From: Acidimicrobiales bacterium
GTDB taxonomy: Bacteria > Actinomycetota > Acidimicrobiia > Acidimicrobiales > Aldehydirespiratoraceae
Direction of reading: 5' to 3'
Assembly (NCBI GenBank): GCA_041394245.1
Contig: JAWKIR010000002.1
Span: 1,302,001 to 1,366,000, forward strand
Length of the DNA stretch: 64,000 nucleotides
Shown: positions 52,672 to 60,851 of the stretch, one piece after another
How the letters are laid out: each line of letters begins with the position of its first letter
Position numbering within the stretch: the stretch's first letter is position 1
Program-made: the position numbers and the translations under genes
Notes under the pieces: generated by a model
The model's database searches: none
What the model was told of the DNA's origin: nothing
The model's input: only the letters and a program-made list of their open reading frames with translations

Positions 52672-54650
52672 CAGACCTTCTTCGCGACCTCGTCGCCGAG
52701 CCGGGCGATGAAGTCGTCGACGGTGACGTCGCGCTCCGGGCGCTCCTCACCCCGTCGGTTGACCCCGACGGTGCCGGCGGCCATGTCGTCGTCGCCGACG
52801 ACGAGCACGTACGGGAGCTTCTCGACCTTGCCGTTGCGGACTCGCTTGCCGAGGGGATCGACCGCGCCGACCACGTCGGTGCGGAATCCGGCGGCCCGCA
52901 GCCGGGCGGCGACGTCGTGGGCGTAGTCGTCGTGGACCTCTGCCACCGGCAGGATGCGCACCTGGACCGGGGCCAGCCAGGCGGGGAACGCCCCGGCGTA
53001 GTGCTCGATGAGCACCCCGAAGAACCGCTCCACCGATCCGAACAACGCCCGATGGATCATCACCGGTTGCCGCCGCGACCCGTCGGCGGCGATGTATTCC
53101 AGACCGAAGCGCTCGGGCAGGGTGAAGTCGAGCTGGATGGTCGAGAGCTGCCACGACCGACCGATGGCGTCCTTCACGTCGACGTCGATCTTGGGCCCGT
53201 AGAAGGCGCCACCGCCCTCGTCGACCACGTACTCGAGGCCGTGGTCGTCGAGCGCCCGCCGCAGGCCGTCGGTGGCCTGGTCCCACAGCTCGTCGTCGCC
53301 CACCGACTTCTCGAGCGGGCGGGTGGAGAGCTTCGCCTGGAAGTCGTCGAACCCGAACGCCCGCAGCACGCTCAGCACGAAGTCGAGCAGCGACGACAGC
53401 TCGGTGTCGATGTCGTCGCGGGTGCAGAAGATGTGGCTGTCGTCCTGGGTGAAGCCGCGGCTGCGCATGAGACCGTGGATCGCGCCCGACAGCTCGTAGC
53501 GGTAGACGGCCCCGAGCTCGAACAACCGCAACGGCAGGTCGCGATAGCTGCGCTGGCTCGACCGGTAGACCATCACGTGGAACGGACAGTTCATCGGCTT
53601 CGGGTAGTAGGTGGCCCCGTCCATCTCCATGGGCGGGTACATGCCGTCGGCGTAGAAGTCGAGATGACCGGAGGTCTCCCACAACACCGACTTCGCGATG
53701 TGGGGCGAGACGACGAACTCGTAGCCGCCGTGCTCGTGACGCTCACGGGAGTAGTCCTCCATGAGCTTGCGGATCTTGGCACCCTTCGGATGCCACACGG
53801 CGAGGCCGGGCCCGAGCTCCTCGGGCCAACTGACCAGGTCGAGCTCCTGGGCCAGACGACGGTGGTCCCGCTTCTCCGCTTCGGCCAGCATCTGGAGGTG
53901 ACCGGCGAGGGCCTTCCGGGAGTCCCAGGCGGTGCCGTAGATACGTTGCAGCATCGGACGCGAGACGTCGCCTCGCCAGTAGGCACCGGCCACGGACCGG
54001 AGGGTGAAGTGGGGCAGGCGCCCGGTGCTCGGCACGTGGGGGCCGGTGCACATGTCGCGGAAGGTGCCGGGCGCGTCGATGTCGCCGTTGGCGTAATAGC
54101 TGATGGTGTCGCCGCTGATCTCACCGGCGTCCTCGGTGGACGCGGCACCGCCGCGGACGCGTTCGATGATCTCGGCCTTGAACGGCTCGTCGGCGAAGAA
54201 CTCGGTCGCCTCGTCGATCCCGAGCTCGTGGCGGACGAAGGGCTGGTCGGCCTCGATGATCTCGCGCATCCGCGCCTCGATCCGCTCGAGGTCGTCGTCG
54301 GAGACCGTCTGGCCGTCGGGCAGCTCGATGTCGTAGTAGAAGCCGTGCTCGATCGGCGGACCGATGGCCAGCTGGGTGCCCGGGTACAGGTCGAGGATCG
54401 CCTGGGCCAGGACGTGGGCGGTCGAGTGACGGATGGTGTGGAGGCCCCGCGCCGAGGCCGGGGTGACGATCTCGACGACCGCGCCGTCGGTGAGCTCGAT
54501 GTCGAGGTCGCGTTCCGTGCCGTCGACGACGGCGATCAGTGCATCGGCGGCGAGACGGGGCCCGATGTCGGCCGCGAGATCCGCGGCGGTGGCCCCCTCG
54601 GGGAGTTCGCGGCTCGATCCATCGGGCAGGCTGACGGAGATGACGGACAT
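52671..54650 (-). CDS. thrS: Threonyl-tRNA synthetase
   Basis: 659 residues, full length. TGS domain (ISVSLPDGSSRELPEGATAADLA), the editing domain with HSTAHVLAQAI, and a class II core with MNCPFHVMVYRSSQRSY (zinc Cys), RSRGFTQDDSHIFC (zinc His and motif 2) and the C-terminal anticodon domain. The upstream region (54651-54692) is too short for a T-box. Confidence 0.97.
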   Translation of the reverse strand: MSVISVSLPDGSSRELPEGATAADLAADIGPRLAADALIAVVDGTERDLDIELTDGAVVEIVTPASARGLHTIRHSTAHVLAQAILDLYPGTQLAIGPPIEHGFYYDIELPDGQTVSDDDLERIEARMREIIEADQPFVRHELGIDEATEFFADEPFKAEIIERVRGGAASTEDAGEISGDTISYYANGDIDAPGTFRDMCTGPHVPSTGRLPHFTLRSVAGAYWRGDVSRPMLQRIYGTAWDSRKALAGHLQMLAEAEKRDHRRLAQELDLVSWPEELGPGLAVWHPKGAKIRKLMEDYSRERHEHGGYEFVVSPHIAKSVLWETSGHLDFYADGMYPPMEMDGATYYPKPMNCPFHVMVYRSSQRSYRDLPLRLFELGAVYRYELSGAIHGLMRSRGFTQDDSHIFCTRDDIDTELSSLLDFVLSVLRAFGFDDFQAKLSTRPLEKSVGDDELWDQATDGLRRALDDHGLEYVVDEGGGAFYGPKIDVDVKDAIGRSWQLSTIQLDFTLPERFGLEYIAADGSRRQPVMIHRALFGSVERFFGVLIEHYAGAFPAWLAPVQVRILPVAEVHDDYAHDVAARLRAAGFRTDVVGAVDPLGKRVRNGKVEKLPYVLVVGDDDMAAGTVGVNRRGEERPERDVTVDDFIARLGDEVAKKV

Positions 54651-54692
54651 ACGGGGGGAAGGCTACCGGTCGGCCCGAGGGCCTCGACCGAA

Positions 54693-55460
54693 TTACGCCG
54701 AGGCGGCCCGCAGCACGTCGGCCGACGAACGACGCTCCGGCATCGCCGGCCCCGGGTCGGCCGGGGCGGCGCCCGCGGTGCCCGTCGCCTTGGTCGCGTA
54801 GGTGTTCACGTAGTCCTGACCGGTGAGGGTCCGGATCTCGAACATCAGCTCGTCGGTGATCTGGCGCAGCCGCATCCGGGTGTCGGCCACCTCGGACGAC
54901 GCGGCCGGCCGGATCGGCCGCCCGAACCGGACCTCCACTGGACGGAACGGCTTCGGGAACCGGGCGTCCGGTGGCTGGATCGTGCGGGTGCCGAGGATGC
55001 CCACCGGCACGATCGGGGCGCCGGTGCGCAGCGACAGGCGGGCGGCGCCGGTGTGGCCCTTGTGCAGGAAGCCGTCGCGGGCCCGGGTTCCCTCGGGGTA
55101 GATCCCGAACAGCTCGCCGTCGTCGAGGAGGCGGGCCGCGGTCTCGAGGGCCCGGTCGGCGGCATCGCCGCCGCTGCGGTCGATCGGGATCATGCCGAGC
55201 GCGGGGAACAGCCGCCGGGTCTTCCAGTCGTCGAGGTACTCGGCCTTGCCGACGAAGGTGATGCGACGGGGCAGCACCGCGGGGAGGAAGAACGAGTCGA
55301 TGACGGACGTGTGGTTCGGCGCCAGGATCGCCGGCCCCGAGGTCGGGATGTTGTCGAGGCCGATCGCCCGCATGCGCCAGCACGACGCGAAGACCGGACG
55401 CAGCGCCGTCAGTGCGACCTTCTGGAGCGATCCGTGCTCACGGGAGTTCGGGGAGACCAT
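54693..55460 (-). CDS. 1-acylglycerol-3-phosphate acyltransferase-like (PlsC family)
   Basis: 255 residues. APNHTSVIDSFFLP carries H-x4-D; GIYPEGTRARDGFLHKGHTGAARLSL is the second block. It should acylate lysophosphatidic acid or a related lipid at the membrane. The C-terminal 40 residues are disordered-looking. Start at GTG 55460. Confidence 0.88.
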   Translation of the reverse strand: MVSPNSREHGSLQKVALTALRPVFASCWRMRAIGLDNIPTSGPAILAPNHTSVIDSFFLPAVLPRRITFVGKAEYLDDWKTRRLFPALGMIPIDRSGGDAADRALETAARLLDDGELFGIYPEGTRARDGFLHKGHTGAARLSLRTGAPIVPVGILGTRTIQPPDARFPKPFRPVEVRFGRPIRPAASSEVADTRMRLRQITDELMFEIRTLTGQDYVNTYATKATGTAGAAPADPGPAMPERRSSADVLRAASA

Positions 55461-55469
55461 CCACGGGCA

Positions 55470-56630
55470 TCATGACAGGTCGACGCCGAGCAGACTCGCC
55501 GCGGCACCGACACCGGTGCCCGATCGGGCCGCGTCGTCGATCACCCGCAGCGCGGCGGGCAGGTCGAGGTCGTCGTCGAGATGGGCCCGGACCTCGTCGA
55601 GGACGAGGACGTCCTCCGCCGCGTTTCCCTCCCCCGAGGTTCCCTTTGCGGCGGTGCGCCACAGGGCGAGGCGGGCGACGGCGTCCTCGATCAACTGCTC
55701 GCTCCACTGCCAGGGCCGGCGATAGTGATGAGCCCCCAGGGCGAGCCGGATCGCCATCGGGTCGTAGCGGTCGCGCAGGTCGTGGACGAACACGAGGTTG
55801 CCGGTCGACTTCGACATCTTCCGGCCGTCGAGATGGACCATCGACTGGTGCATCCAGTGCCGGACGAACGGCACTCCGGTCGACGCCTCGCTCTGGGCCC
55901 GCACACACTCGTGGTGTGGGTAGAGGAGGTCGACACCGCCGCCGTGCAGGTCGATGGTCGGCCCGAGCTCGCGCAACGCGAGTGCGCTGCACTCGACGTG
56001 CCACCCCGGACGGCCGGGACCCCAGCGCGACTCCCAGGCCGGTTCGCCGTCGCCCGACGGGCGCCACATCACGAAGTCGAGCGGATCACGCTTGTCGGGA
56101 TCGCTCGGGTTCTCGCGCCACTCCATCGCGAGCTGCTGCATGCGGTCGCGTCCGAGCCCGCCGAGCGAACCGAAGTCGGGGGCGGCGACCGTGTCGAAGT
56201 ACACCGTGCCGTCGACCACGTAGCCGAGGCCGCGGTCGAGGATCGACTCGATCACCCCCCTGATGTCGGGGATGGCGCCGGTGGCCCGCGGTTCGGACCA
56301 TGGCGGGATCGTGTTGAGCGCCGCCATGTCGTCGTCGAAGCGCGCGGTCTCCCCGAACGCGAGGTCGAGGTAGTGCACCCGGCGCCGGGCGGCCGCAGCG
56401 AGGATGTCGTCGTCGACATCGGTGATGTTGCGCACGCATCGGGTCTCGTGGCCGAGGTCGCGCAGGCGCCGTTGGAGCACGTCGTAGGTCACGTAGGTCG
56501 CGGCGTGACCGATGTGGGTCGCGTCGTAGGGCGTGATGCCACAGACGTACATCGTGACGATCGGCCCCGGCGCGAAGGGCACCACGGCGCCCACGTGGGT
56601 GTCGTAGAGCTGCATCGCCACGCCGGTCAC
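55470..56630 (-). CDS. mshC: Cysteine:glucosaminyl inositol ligase, mycothiol biosynthesis
   Basis: 386 residues. MYVCGITPYDATHIGHAATYVTYD (HIGH motif, zinc Cys) and DGRKMSKSTGNLVFVHDL (KMSK) make this a CysRS relative. It matches MshC rather than CysS by the shorter length, the LYDT entry and the PGRPGWHVECSALA zinc region. MshC joins cysteine to glucosaminyl inositol with ATP, the third step of mycothiol. Ends LLGVDL, as MshC does. Confidence 0.9.
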   Translation of the reverse strand: MTGVAMQLYDTHVGAVVPFAPGPIVTMYVCGITPYDATHIGHAATYVTYDVLQRRLRDLGHETRCVRNITDVDDDILAAAARRRVHYLDLAFGETARFDDDMAALNTIPPWSEPRATGAIPDIRGVIESILDRGLGYVVDGTVYFDTVAAPDFGSLGGLGRDRMQQLAMEWRENPSDPDKRDPLDFVMWRPSGDGEPAWESRWGPGRPGWHVECSALALRELGPTIDLHGGGVDLLYPHHECVRAQSEASTGVPFVRHWMHQSMVHLDGRKMSKSTGNLVFVHDLRDRYDPMAIRLALGAHHYRRPWQWSEQLIEDAVARLALWRTAAKGTSGEGNAAEDVLVLDEVRAHLDDDLDLPAALRVIDDAARSGTGVGAAASLLGVDLS

Positions 56631-56639
56631 CGAGCGGGC

Positions 56640-57305
56640 TCAGACCGCGTCGTCGTCGATCCCGATCAACTTCAACGCGACGCGGGTCTTGTAGCGGACG
56701 TTGAGCTGGAGGAGCACGGCGGTGAACGCCTCGATGGCGGTCGCGTTCGACAGCTCGCCGGCGTCGAGCGGCCGCATGCCGGGGATGTCGCGCACCAGAT
56801 CGGCCACGGTGACGGTCGCCTTCTGGTGATCCGAGCAGATGAGGATGTCGGACACGACCGGCTCGTCGAGGTCGGCGAGCTCCTTGGCCGGCACATGGTG
56901 GAACGCGGCCGCCACGTAGCTGTCGCGGAGCTCGGCCTGGACGCTGCCGCTCACCGAGCCGCGGGGCGGCACCAGCGGCTGGAACTCCCGTCCCACCTTC
57001 GACAGGGCGTTGCTCATGCAGACGACGATCTTGCCCCGCAGCTGGGTGCGCACGGTGTGGGCGGTCTCGGTCGCCGCGTTCCACGGTGTCGCGATCACGA
57101 TCAGCTCGGCCTCGGACGCGCCGGCGTTGTCGCTGCTGTCGATCGAGAGGTCCCGCTCGGGCCACGCCTCGATGATCGAGTCCCGGACCTCCATGGCGCG
57201 GTACTTCGAGCGGGAGCCGAGGGTGACGTCGTGCCCGACCGAGGCCAGCCGCGCGGCCAACGCCATCCCCGCCGGGCCGGTCGCACCAAGGAGTCCGATG
57301 TGCAT
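56640..57305 (-). CDS. npdG: NADPH-dependent F420 reductase
   Basis: 221 residues. MHIGLLGATGPAGMALAARLASVGHDVTLGSR is the NADP Rossmann opening, and LIVIATPWNAATETA and AAFHHVPAKELADLDEPVVSDILICSD fit Npd/Fno. It moves hydride between NADPH and the deazaflavin F420. The F420-dependent nitroreductase gene at 26406-26816 supports F420 use here. Confidence 0.9.
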   Translation of the reverse strand: MHIGLLGATGPAGMALAARLASVGHDVTLGSRSKYRAMEVRDSIIEAWPERDLSIDSSDNAGASEAELIVIATPWNAATETAHTVRTQLRGKIVVCMSNALSKVGREFQPLVPPRGSVSGSVQAELRDSYVAAAFHHVPAKELADLDEPVVSDILICSDHQKATVTVADLVRDIPGMRPLDAGELSNATAIEAFTAVLLQLNVRYKTRVALKLIGIDDDAV

Positions 57306-57359
57306 GCGGGAAGGCTACGGTGCGGGCGTCGCTTCCGACGACTCGAAAGGTGCCGCGCT

Positions 57360-58127
57360 GTGGGACTGCTGGACGGCAAGAAGATCCTGATCACCGGCGT
57401 GCTGACCGACGCGTCCCTCGCCTTCGGGGTCGCCCGGCTCGCCCAGGAGCAGGGTGCCGAGATCGTGCTGACCGGCGCGGGCCGCGGACTCCGGCTCACC
57501 CAGCGCACGGCCCGCAAGCTGCCGACCGAGCCGGAGGTCTTCGAGTTCGACGTGACCGAGGCCGGTCACGCCGAGACGCTGCGCGCCACGCTCGAGGAGA
57601 AGTGGGGTCGTGTCGACGGTGCCCTCCACTCGATCGGCTTCGCCCCCGAGGCCTGTCTGGGCGACGACTTCCTCGGCGCCGGATGGGACGACGTGAAGGT
57701 CGCGCTGGAGATCTCGGCCTATTCGCTGAAGGTCCTGGCCGACGCCACCGCCCCGCTGATGACCGCGGGTGGCTCGCTCGTGGGCCTCACCTTCGACGCG
57801 ACCGTCGCCTGGCCGGCCTACAACTGGATGGGCGTGGCCAAGGCCGCGTTGGAGTCGACCAACCGGTACCTGGCCCGCGAGCTCGGACCCCGGGGGATCC
57901 GCTGCAACCTGGTCGCGGCCGGACCCATCCGAACCATGGCGGCCAAGTCGATCCCCGGCTTCGCGCGGTTCGAGGACGTGTGGGACGAGCGGGCCCCGCT
58001 CGGCTGGGACGTCGACGACTCGACGACCGTCGCGGAGACCACCGTCGCGCTGCTGTCGGACTGGTTCCGGGGCACCACCGGCTCGATGATCCACGTGGAC
58101 GGCGGCTATCACTCCGTCGGCGCCTGA
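57360..58127 (+). CDS. fabI: Enoyl-[acyl-carrier-protein] reductase, InhA/FabI type
   Basis: 255 residues from GTG 57360. LLDGKKILITGVLTDASLAFGVARLAQEQGA is the FabI Rossmann start; ALHSIGFAPEA and the Y-x6-K catalytic pair in YNWMGVAKAALES (like InhA) are present. It reduces the enoyl-ACP double bond in fatty acid synthesis. Its stop is 4 bases before the likely start of the next gene. Confidence 0.93.
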   Translation: MGLLDGKKILITGVLTDASLAFGVARLAQEQGAEIVLTGAGRGLRLTQRTARKLPTEPEVFEFDVTEAGHAETLRATLEEKWGRVDGALHSIGFAPEACLGDDFLGAGWDDVKVALEISAYSLKVLADATAPLMTAGGSLVGLTFDATVAWPAYNWMGVAKAALESTNRYLARELGPRGIRCNLVAAGPIRTMAAKSIPGFARFEDVWDERAPLGWDVDDSTTVAETTVALLSDWFRGTTGSMIHVDGGYHSVGA

Positions 58128-58131
58128 CCTC

Positions 58132-58938
58132 CTGGTCGTCGGGGGCACCGGGTTCCTCGGCCGCCACGTCGTGGCCCGGGCCGCCGGCCGCATCGCCGCG
58201 ACCCACCGGCGCTCGGCCCCGACATCGGATCGTGCCGCCTGGCACCGGTGCGACCTCGCCGACGGCGGCGCGGCGGTCGAGGACCTGATCGGCCGCCTTC
58301 GACCCCGGGCCGTGGTCAACGCCGCCTACGTCCAGCACGGCGACGACCTCGACGCGGTGACCGCGCGGGCGCCGGGCGCGATCGCGGCGGCCTGTCGACG
58401 CGCCGGCAGCCGCCTCGTGCACGTGTCCACCGACGTCGTGTTCGACGGCACCACCGATCGTCCCTACGTCGAGAGCGATCCGCCCTCGCCGGTCCACGAC
58501 TACGGGCGAGCGAAGGCCGAGGCCGAAGCCCGGGTGCTGGCCGCGCATCCCGACGCGGTGGTGGTCCGCACCAGCCTCCTCTGGGGTGACGCCGACGATC
58601 CCGGACCCCAGGTGCAGATGACGGCCGAACCCGGTATCACCTTCTTCGACGACGAGTTCCGCAACCCGCTGGAGGTCGACATCCTCGCGGCGGCGCTGCT
58701 CGAGCTGACCGAACGACCCGAGATCGTCGGCGTGCTCCACGTCGCCGGTGCCGACACCGTCGACCGATTCGAGTTCGCCCGCCGGGTCTGCCGGCTGGTC
58801 GGTGTGGAACCCGAGCACTTGAGCGGAGGTCCCGGCTCGGTGCACACTGCTCGCCCCAGCAACTGCCCGCTCGACAGCTCGCGGGCGGCATCCTTGCTCG
58901 ACACGCGGCTGCGGGGCGTACGGGAGGCAACCTCATGA
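58132..58938 (+). CDS. RmlD-like NAD(P)-dependent sugar reductase, CTG start likely
   Basis: 268 residues if it starts at CTG 58132. VVGGTGFLGRHVV, the nucleotide-binding loop, is in frame but upstream of the first GTG (58171). VHVSTDVVFDGTTDRPYVESDPPSPVHDYGRAKAEAE carries S-T and the Y-x3-K pair of extended SDR proteins of the RmlD/dTDP-4-dehydrorhamnose reductase type. It is probably coupled to translation of fabI just before. The sugar substrate is unknown. Overlaps the dioxygenase by 4 bases. Confidence 0.78.
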   Translation: MVVGGTGFLGRHVVARAAGRIAATHRRSAPTSDRAAWHRCDLADGGAAVEDLIGRLRPRAVVNAAYVQHGDDLDAVTARAPGAIAAACRRAGSRLVHVSTDVVFDGTTDRPYVESDPPSPVHDYGRAKAEAEARVLAAHPDAVVVRTSLLWGDADDPGPQVQMTAEPGITFFDDEFRNPLEVDILAAALLELTERPEIVGVLHVAGADTVDRFEFARRVCRLVGVEPEHLSGGPGSVHTARPSNCPLDSSRAASLLDTRLRGVREATS

Positions 58939-59789
58939 ACGACAGCGGAGGGGCCGACATCGAGATCGTGCCCGTCACGAGCTCGATCGGCGCCGAGATC
59001 CGCGGGGTTGACCTCGCAACCTGCACCGACGAGGAGCTGGCGGTGGTGCAGTGGGCGCTGCTCGAACACCATGTGGTGTTCCTGCGGGGCCAGCAGCTCG
59101 ACGACGAGCGCCACGAGGCGTTCGCCCGCCGCTGGGGCGAGCCGATCCCCAACCCGGTCCTGGCCGAGGTCGGCGGCGCCCCCACGATCGGGGTGGTCTA
59201 CAACGACGCCGAACACCTCCCCGACCACGACGGCGAGGGCTGGCACACCGACCACTCGTGGGCGAGCTACGTGCCCGACGTGGCGATCCTGCGATCCGTG
59301 ACCGCACCCCCGTCCGGTGGCGACACGATGTGGTGCAACGTCGCGGCCGCCCACGACGCCCTCTCGGCCCCGCTGCAGGTGTTCCTCGCGGGGCTGACCG
59401 CCCGCCACGACCCCGGCGAACGGTTCGCGCTGGAGATGCGGGCCCGGATGCCGGCCGAGCTCGTCGACCGACTGCTCGAGGCGTTCCCCGGGCTCGACCA
59501 TCCCGTCGTCGTCCGCCATCCCGTGACCGGGCGGGCCGGCCTCTTCGTCAACCCGGGTTACACCCGCCGGATCAACGACGTCACCGCGGGCGAGAGCGCG
59601 GCGCTCCTCGGCCTCCTGTTCGACCTGATCACCCACCCCGACCTCGTCTGCCGCTTCCGTTGGCAGGAGGGCGACGTCGCGATCTGGGACGAACACGCCA
59701 CGCTGCACCGCGGTCCCAACGACTTCGCCCCACACCGCCGCGAGCTGCGCCGCTTCACGGTGGGCGCGACCGAGCCCGTCGCCGTCTGA
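58935..59789 (+). CDS. TauD/TfdA family dioxygenase
   Basis: 284 residues from ATG 58935 (ATGA overlap with the previous gene). Fe(II) and 2-oxoglutarate enzyme: WHTDHSW gives the HxD pair and IWDEHATLHRGPND the distal His; RELRRFTV holds the Arg that binds 2-oxoglutarate. Close to the TauD/TfdA/carnitine group. The substrate cannot be told. It converges on the CNNM gene. Confidence 0.9.
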   Translation: MNDSGGADIEIVPVTSSIGAEIRGVDLATCTDEELAVVQWALLEHHVVFLRGQQLDDERHEAFARRWGEPIPNPVLAEVGGAPTIGVVYNDAEHLPDHDGEGWHTDHSWASYVPDVAILRSVTAPPSGGDTMWCNVAAAHDALSAPLQVFLAGLTARHDPGERFALEMRARMPAELVDRLLEAFPGLDHPVVVRHPVTGRAGLFVNPGYTRRINDVTAGESAALLGLLFDLITHPDLVCRFRWQEGDVAIWDEHATLHRGPNDFAPHRRELRRFTVGATEPVAV

Positions 59790-59795
59790 GGCGGG

Positions 59796-60851
59796 TCAGT
59801 CGGCCGACTCGGTGTCGGTCTCGTCACGGATGTCGCCCACGAGGGCCTCGAGGGCGTCCTCGAGTGTCACGAGCCCGAGCAGCGTGCCGTTCGCCGACCG
59901 GACCAACGCGACGTGGCGCCGGGCCCGGCGCATCGCCCGCATCAGGTCGCGCACCGGCTGATCGGGGGACACGATCAGCATCCGACGCATGATCTCGAGC
60001 GGGACCTGGTCGTCGCGGGCGTCGGGCGGGAGCCGCAGCAGGTCCTTGGAGTGGACGAACCCGATGATGTCGCTCGGGCCCAGCCCCTCGACCGGAACCC
60101 GGCTGTGGCCGGTCTCGGCCACCAGCGCCTCGATCTGTGCGACCGATGCCGACCGCGGCACCGTGGCCATCCGCGACCGCGGCGTCATGATCGAGCCTGC
60201 GGTCCGGGCCCGGAAGTCGAGGGCCCCCGACAGGAGTTCGTGCTCGACCCCTTCGATCTTGCCCCCCTCGACGGCACCGGCGAGCAGCGTGTGGAACTCG
60301 TTGACGGTGAGCGCGGTGTTGAGCTCGTCGACCGGCTCGTAGCCGAACAGGCGGACGATCCCGTTCGAGATGGCGTTGAGGAACCACACCATCGGCCGCA
60401 GCAGTGCGACATAGGCCGCGTGGATCGGGGCGAGGACCCGGGCCACCCGCTCGGGGTTCGCGATCGCCAGGTTCTTCGGCACCATCTCGCCCAGCACCAT
60501 GTGGAGGGTGACGACAAAGGTCAGCGCGATCAGGAACGAGATGGTGTGGAGCACCCCGCTGGGCAGGTGCACGACCGCCTCGATCGCCGATTCGAGCAGG
60601 CTCGCGATCGCCGGTTCGGCCACGAAACCGAGGCCGAGGGATGCCATCGTGATGCCGAGCTGGGCCCCGGCGAGCTGGGCCTGGAGGTCGCGTACGGCGT
60701 CGAGTGCGGCGGCCGCGCCGGTGTCGGTGCCGTCCTTCGCCATCGGTTGGAGCCGCGACACCCGGGAGGCGAGCAGGGCGAACTCGATCGCGACGAAGAA
60801 GGCGTTGGCGATCAGGAGGAGGACCGCGGCGACGAGGAAGCCGGCGGTCAT
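59796..60851 (-). CDS. CNNM/CorC-type protein (DUF21 and CBS domains)
   Basis: 351 residues from ATG 60851. DUF21 domain with four helices (about 1-175: MTAGFLVAAVLLLIANAFFVAIEFALL) and two CBS domains (about 200-345). It ends right after the CBS pair, with no CorC/HlyC domain, unlike its neighbour. Such proteins take part in magnesium or cobalt efflux. Overlaps the end of its paralogue by 4 bases (ATGA). Confidence 0.88.
   Translation of the reverse strand: MTAGFLVAAVLLLIANAFFVAIEFALLASRVSRLQPMAKDGTDTGAAAALDAVRDLQAQLAGAQLGITMASLGLGFVAEPAIASLLESAIEAVVHLPSGVLHTISFLIALTFVVTLHMVLGEMVPKNLAIANPERVARVLAPIHAAYVALLRPMVWFLNAISNGIVRLFGYEPVDELNTALTVNEFHTLLAGAVEGGKIEGVEHELLSGALDFRARTAGSIMTPRSRMATVPRSASVAQIEALVAETGHSRVPVEGLGPSDIIGFVHSKDLLRLPPDARDDQVPLEIMRRMLIVSPDQPVRDLMRAMRRARRHVALVRSANGTLLGLVTLEDALEALVGDIRDETDTESAD

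Noticed and set aside
54651..54692. T-box or other riboswitch before thrS
   Set aside because: Only about 42 bases separate thrS from its upstream neighbour, too short, and no T-box sequence is visible.
52917..55475. An 852-codon plus-strand frame opposite thrS and the PlsC-like gene
   Set aside because: Shadow of two recognised genes, low-complexity composition.
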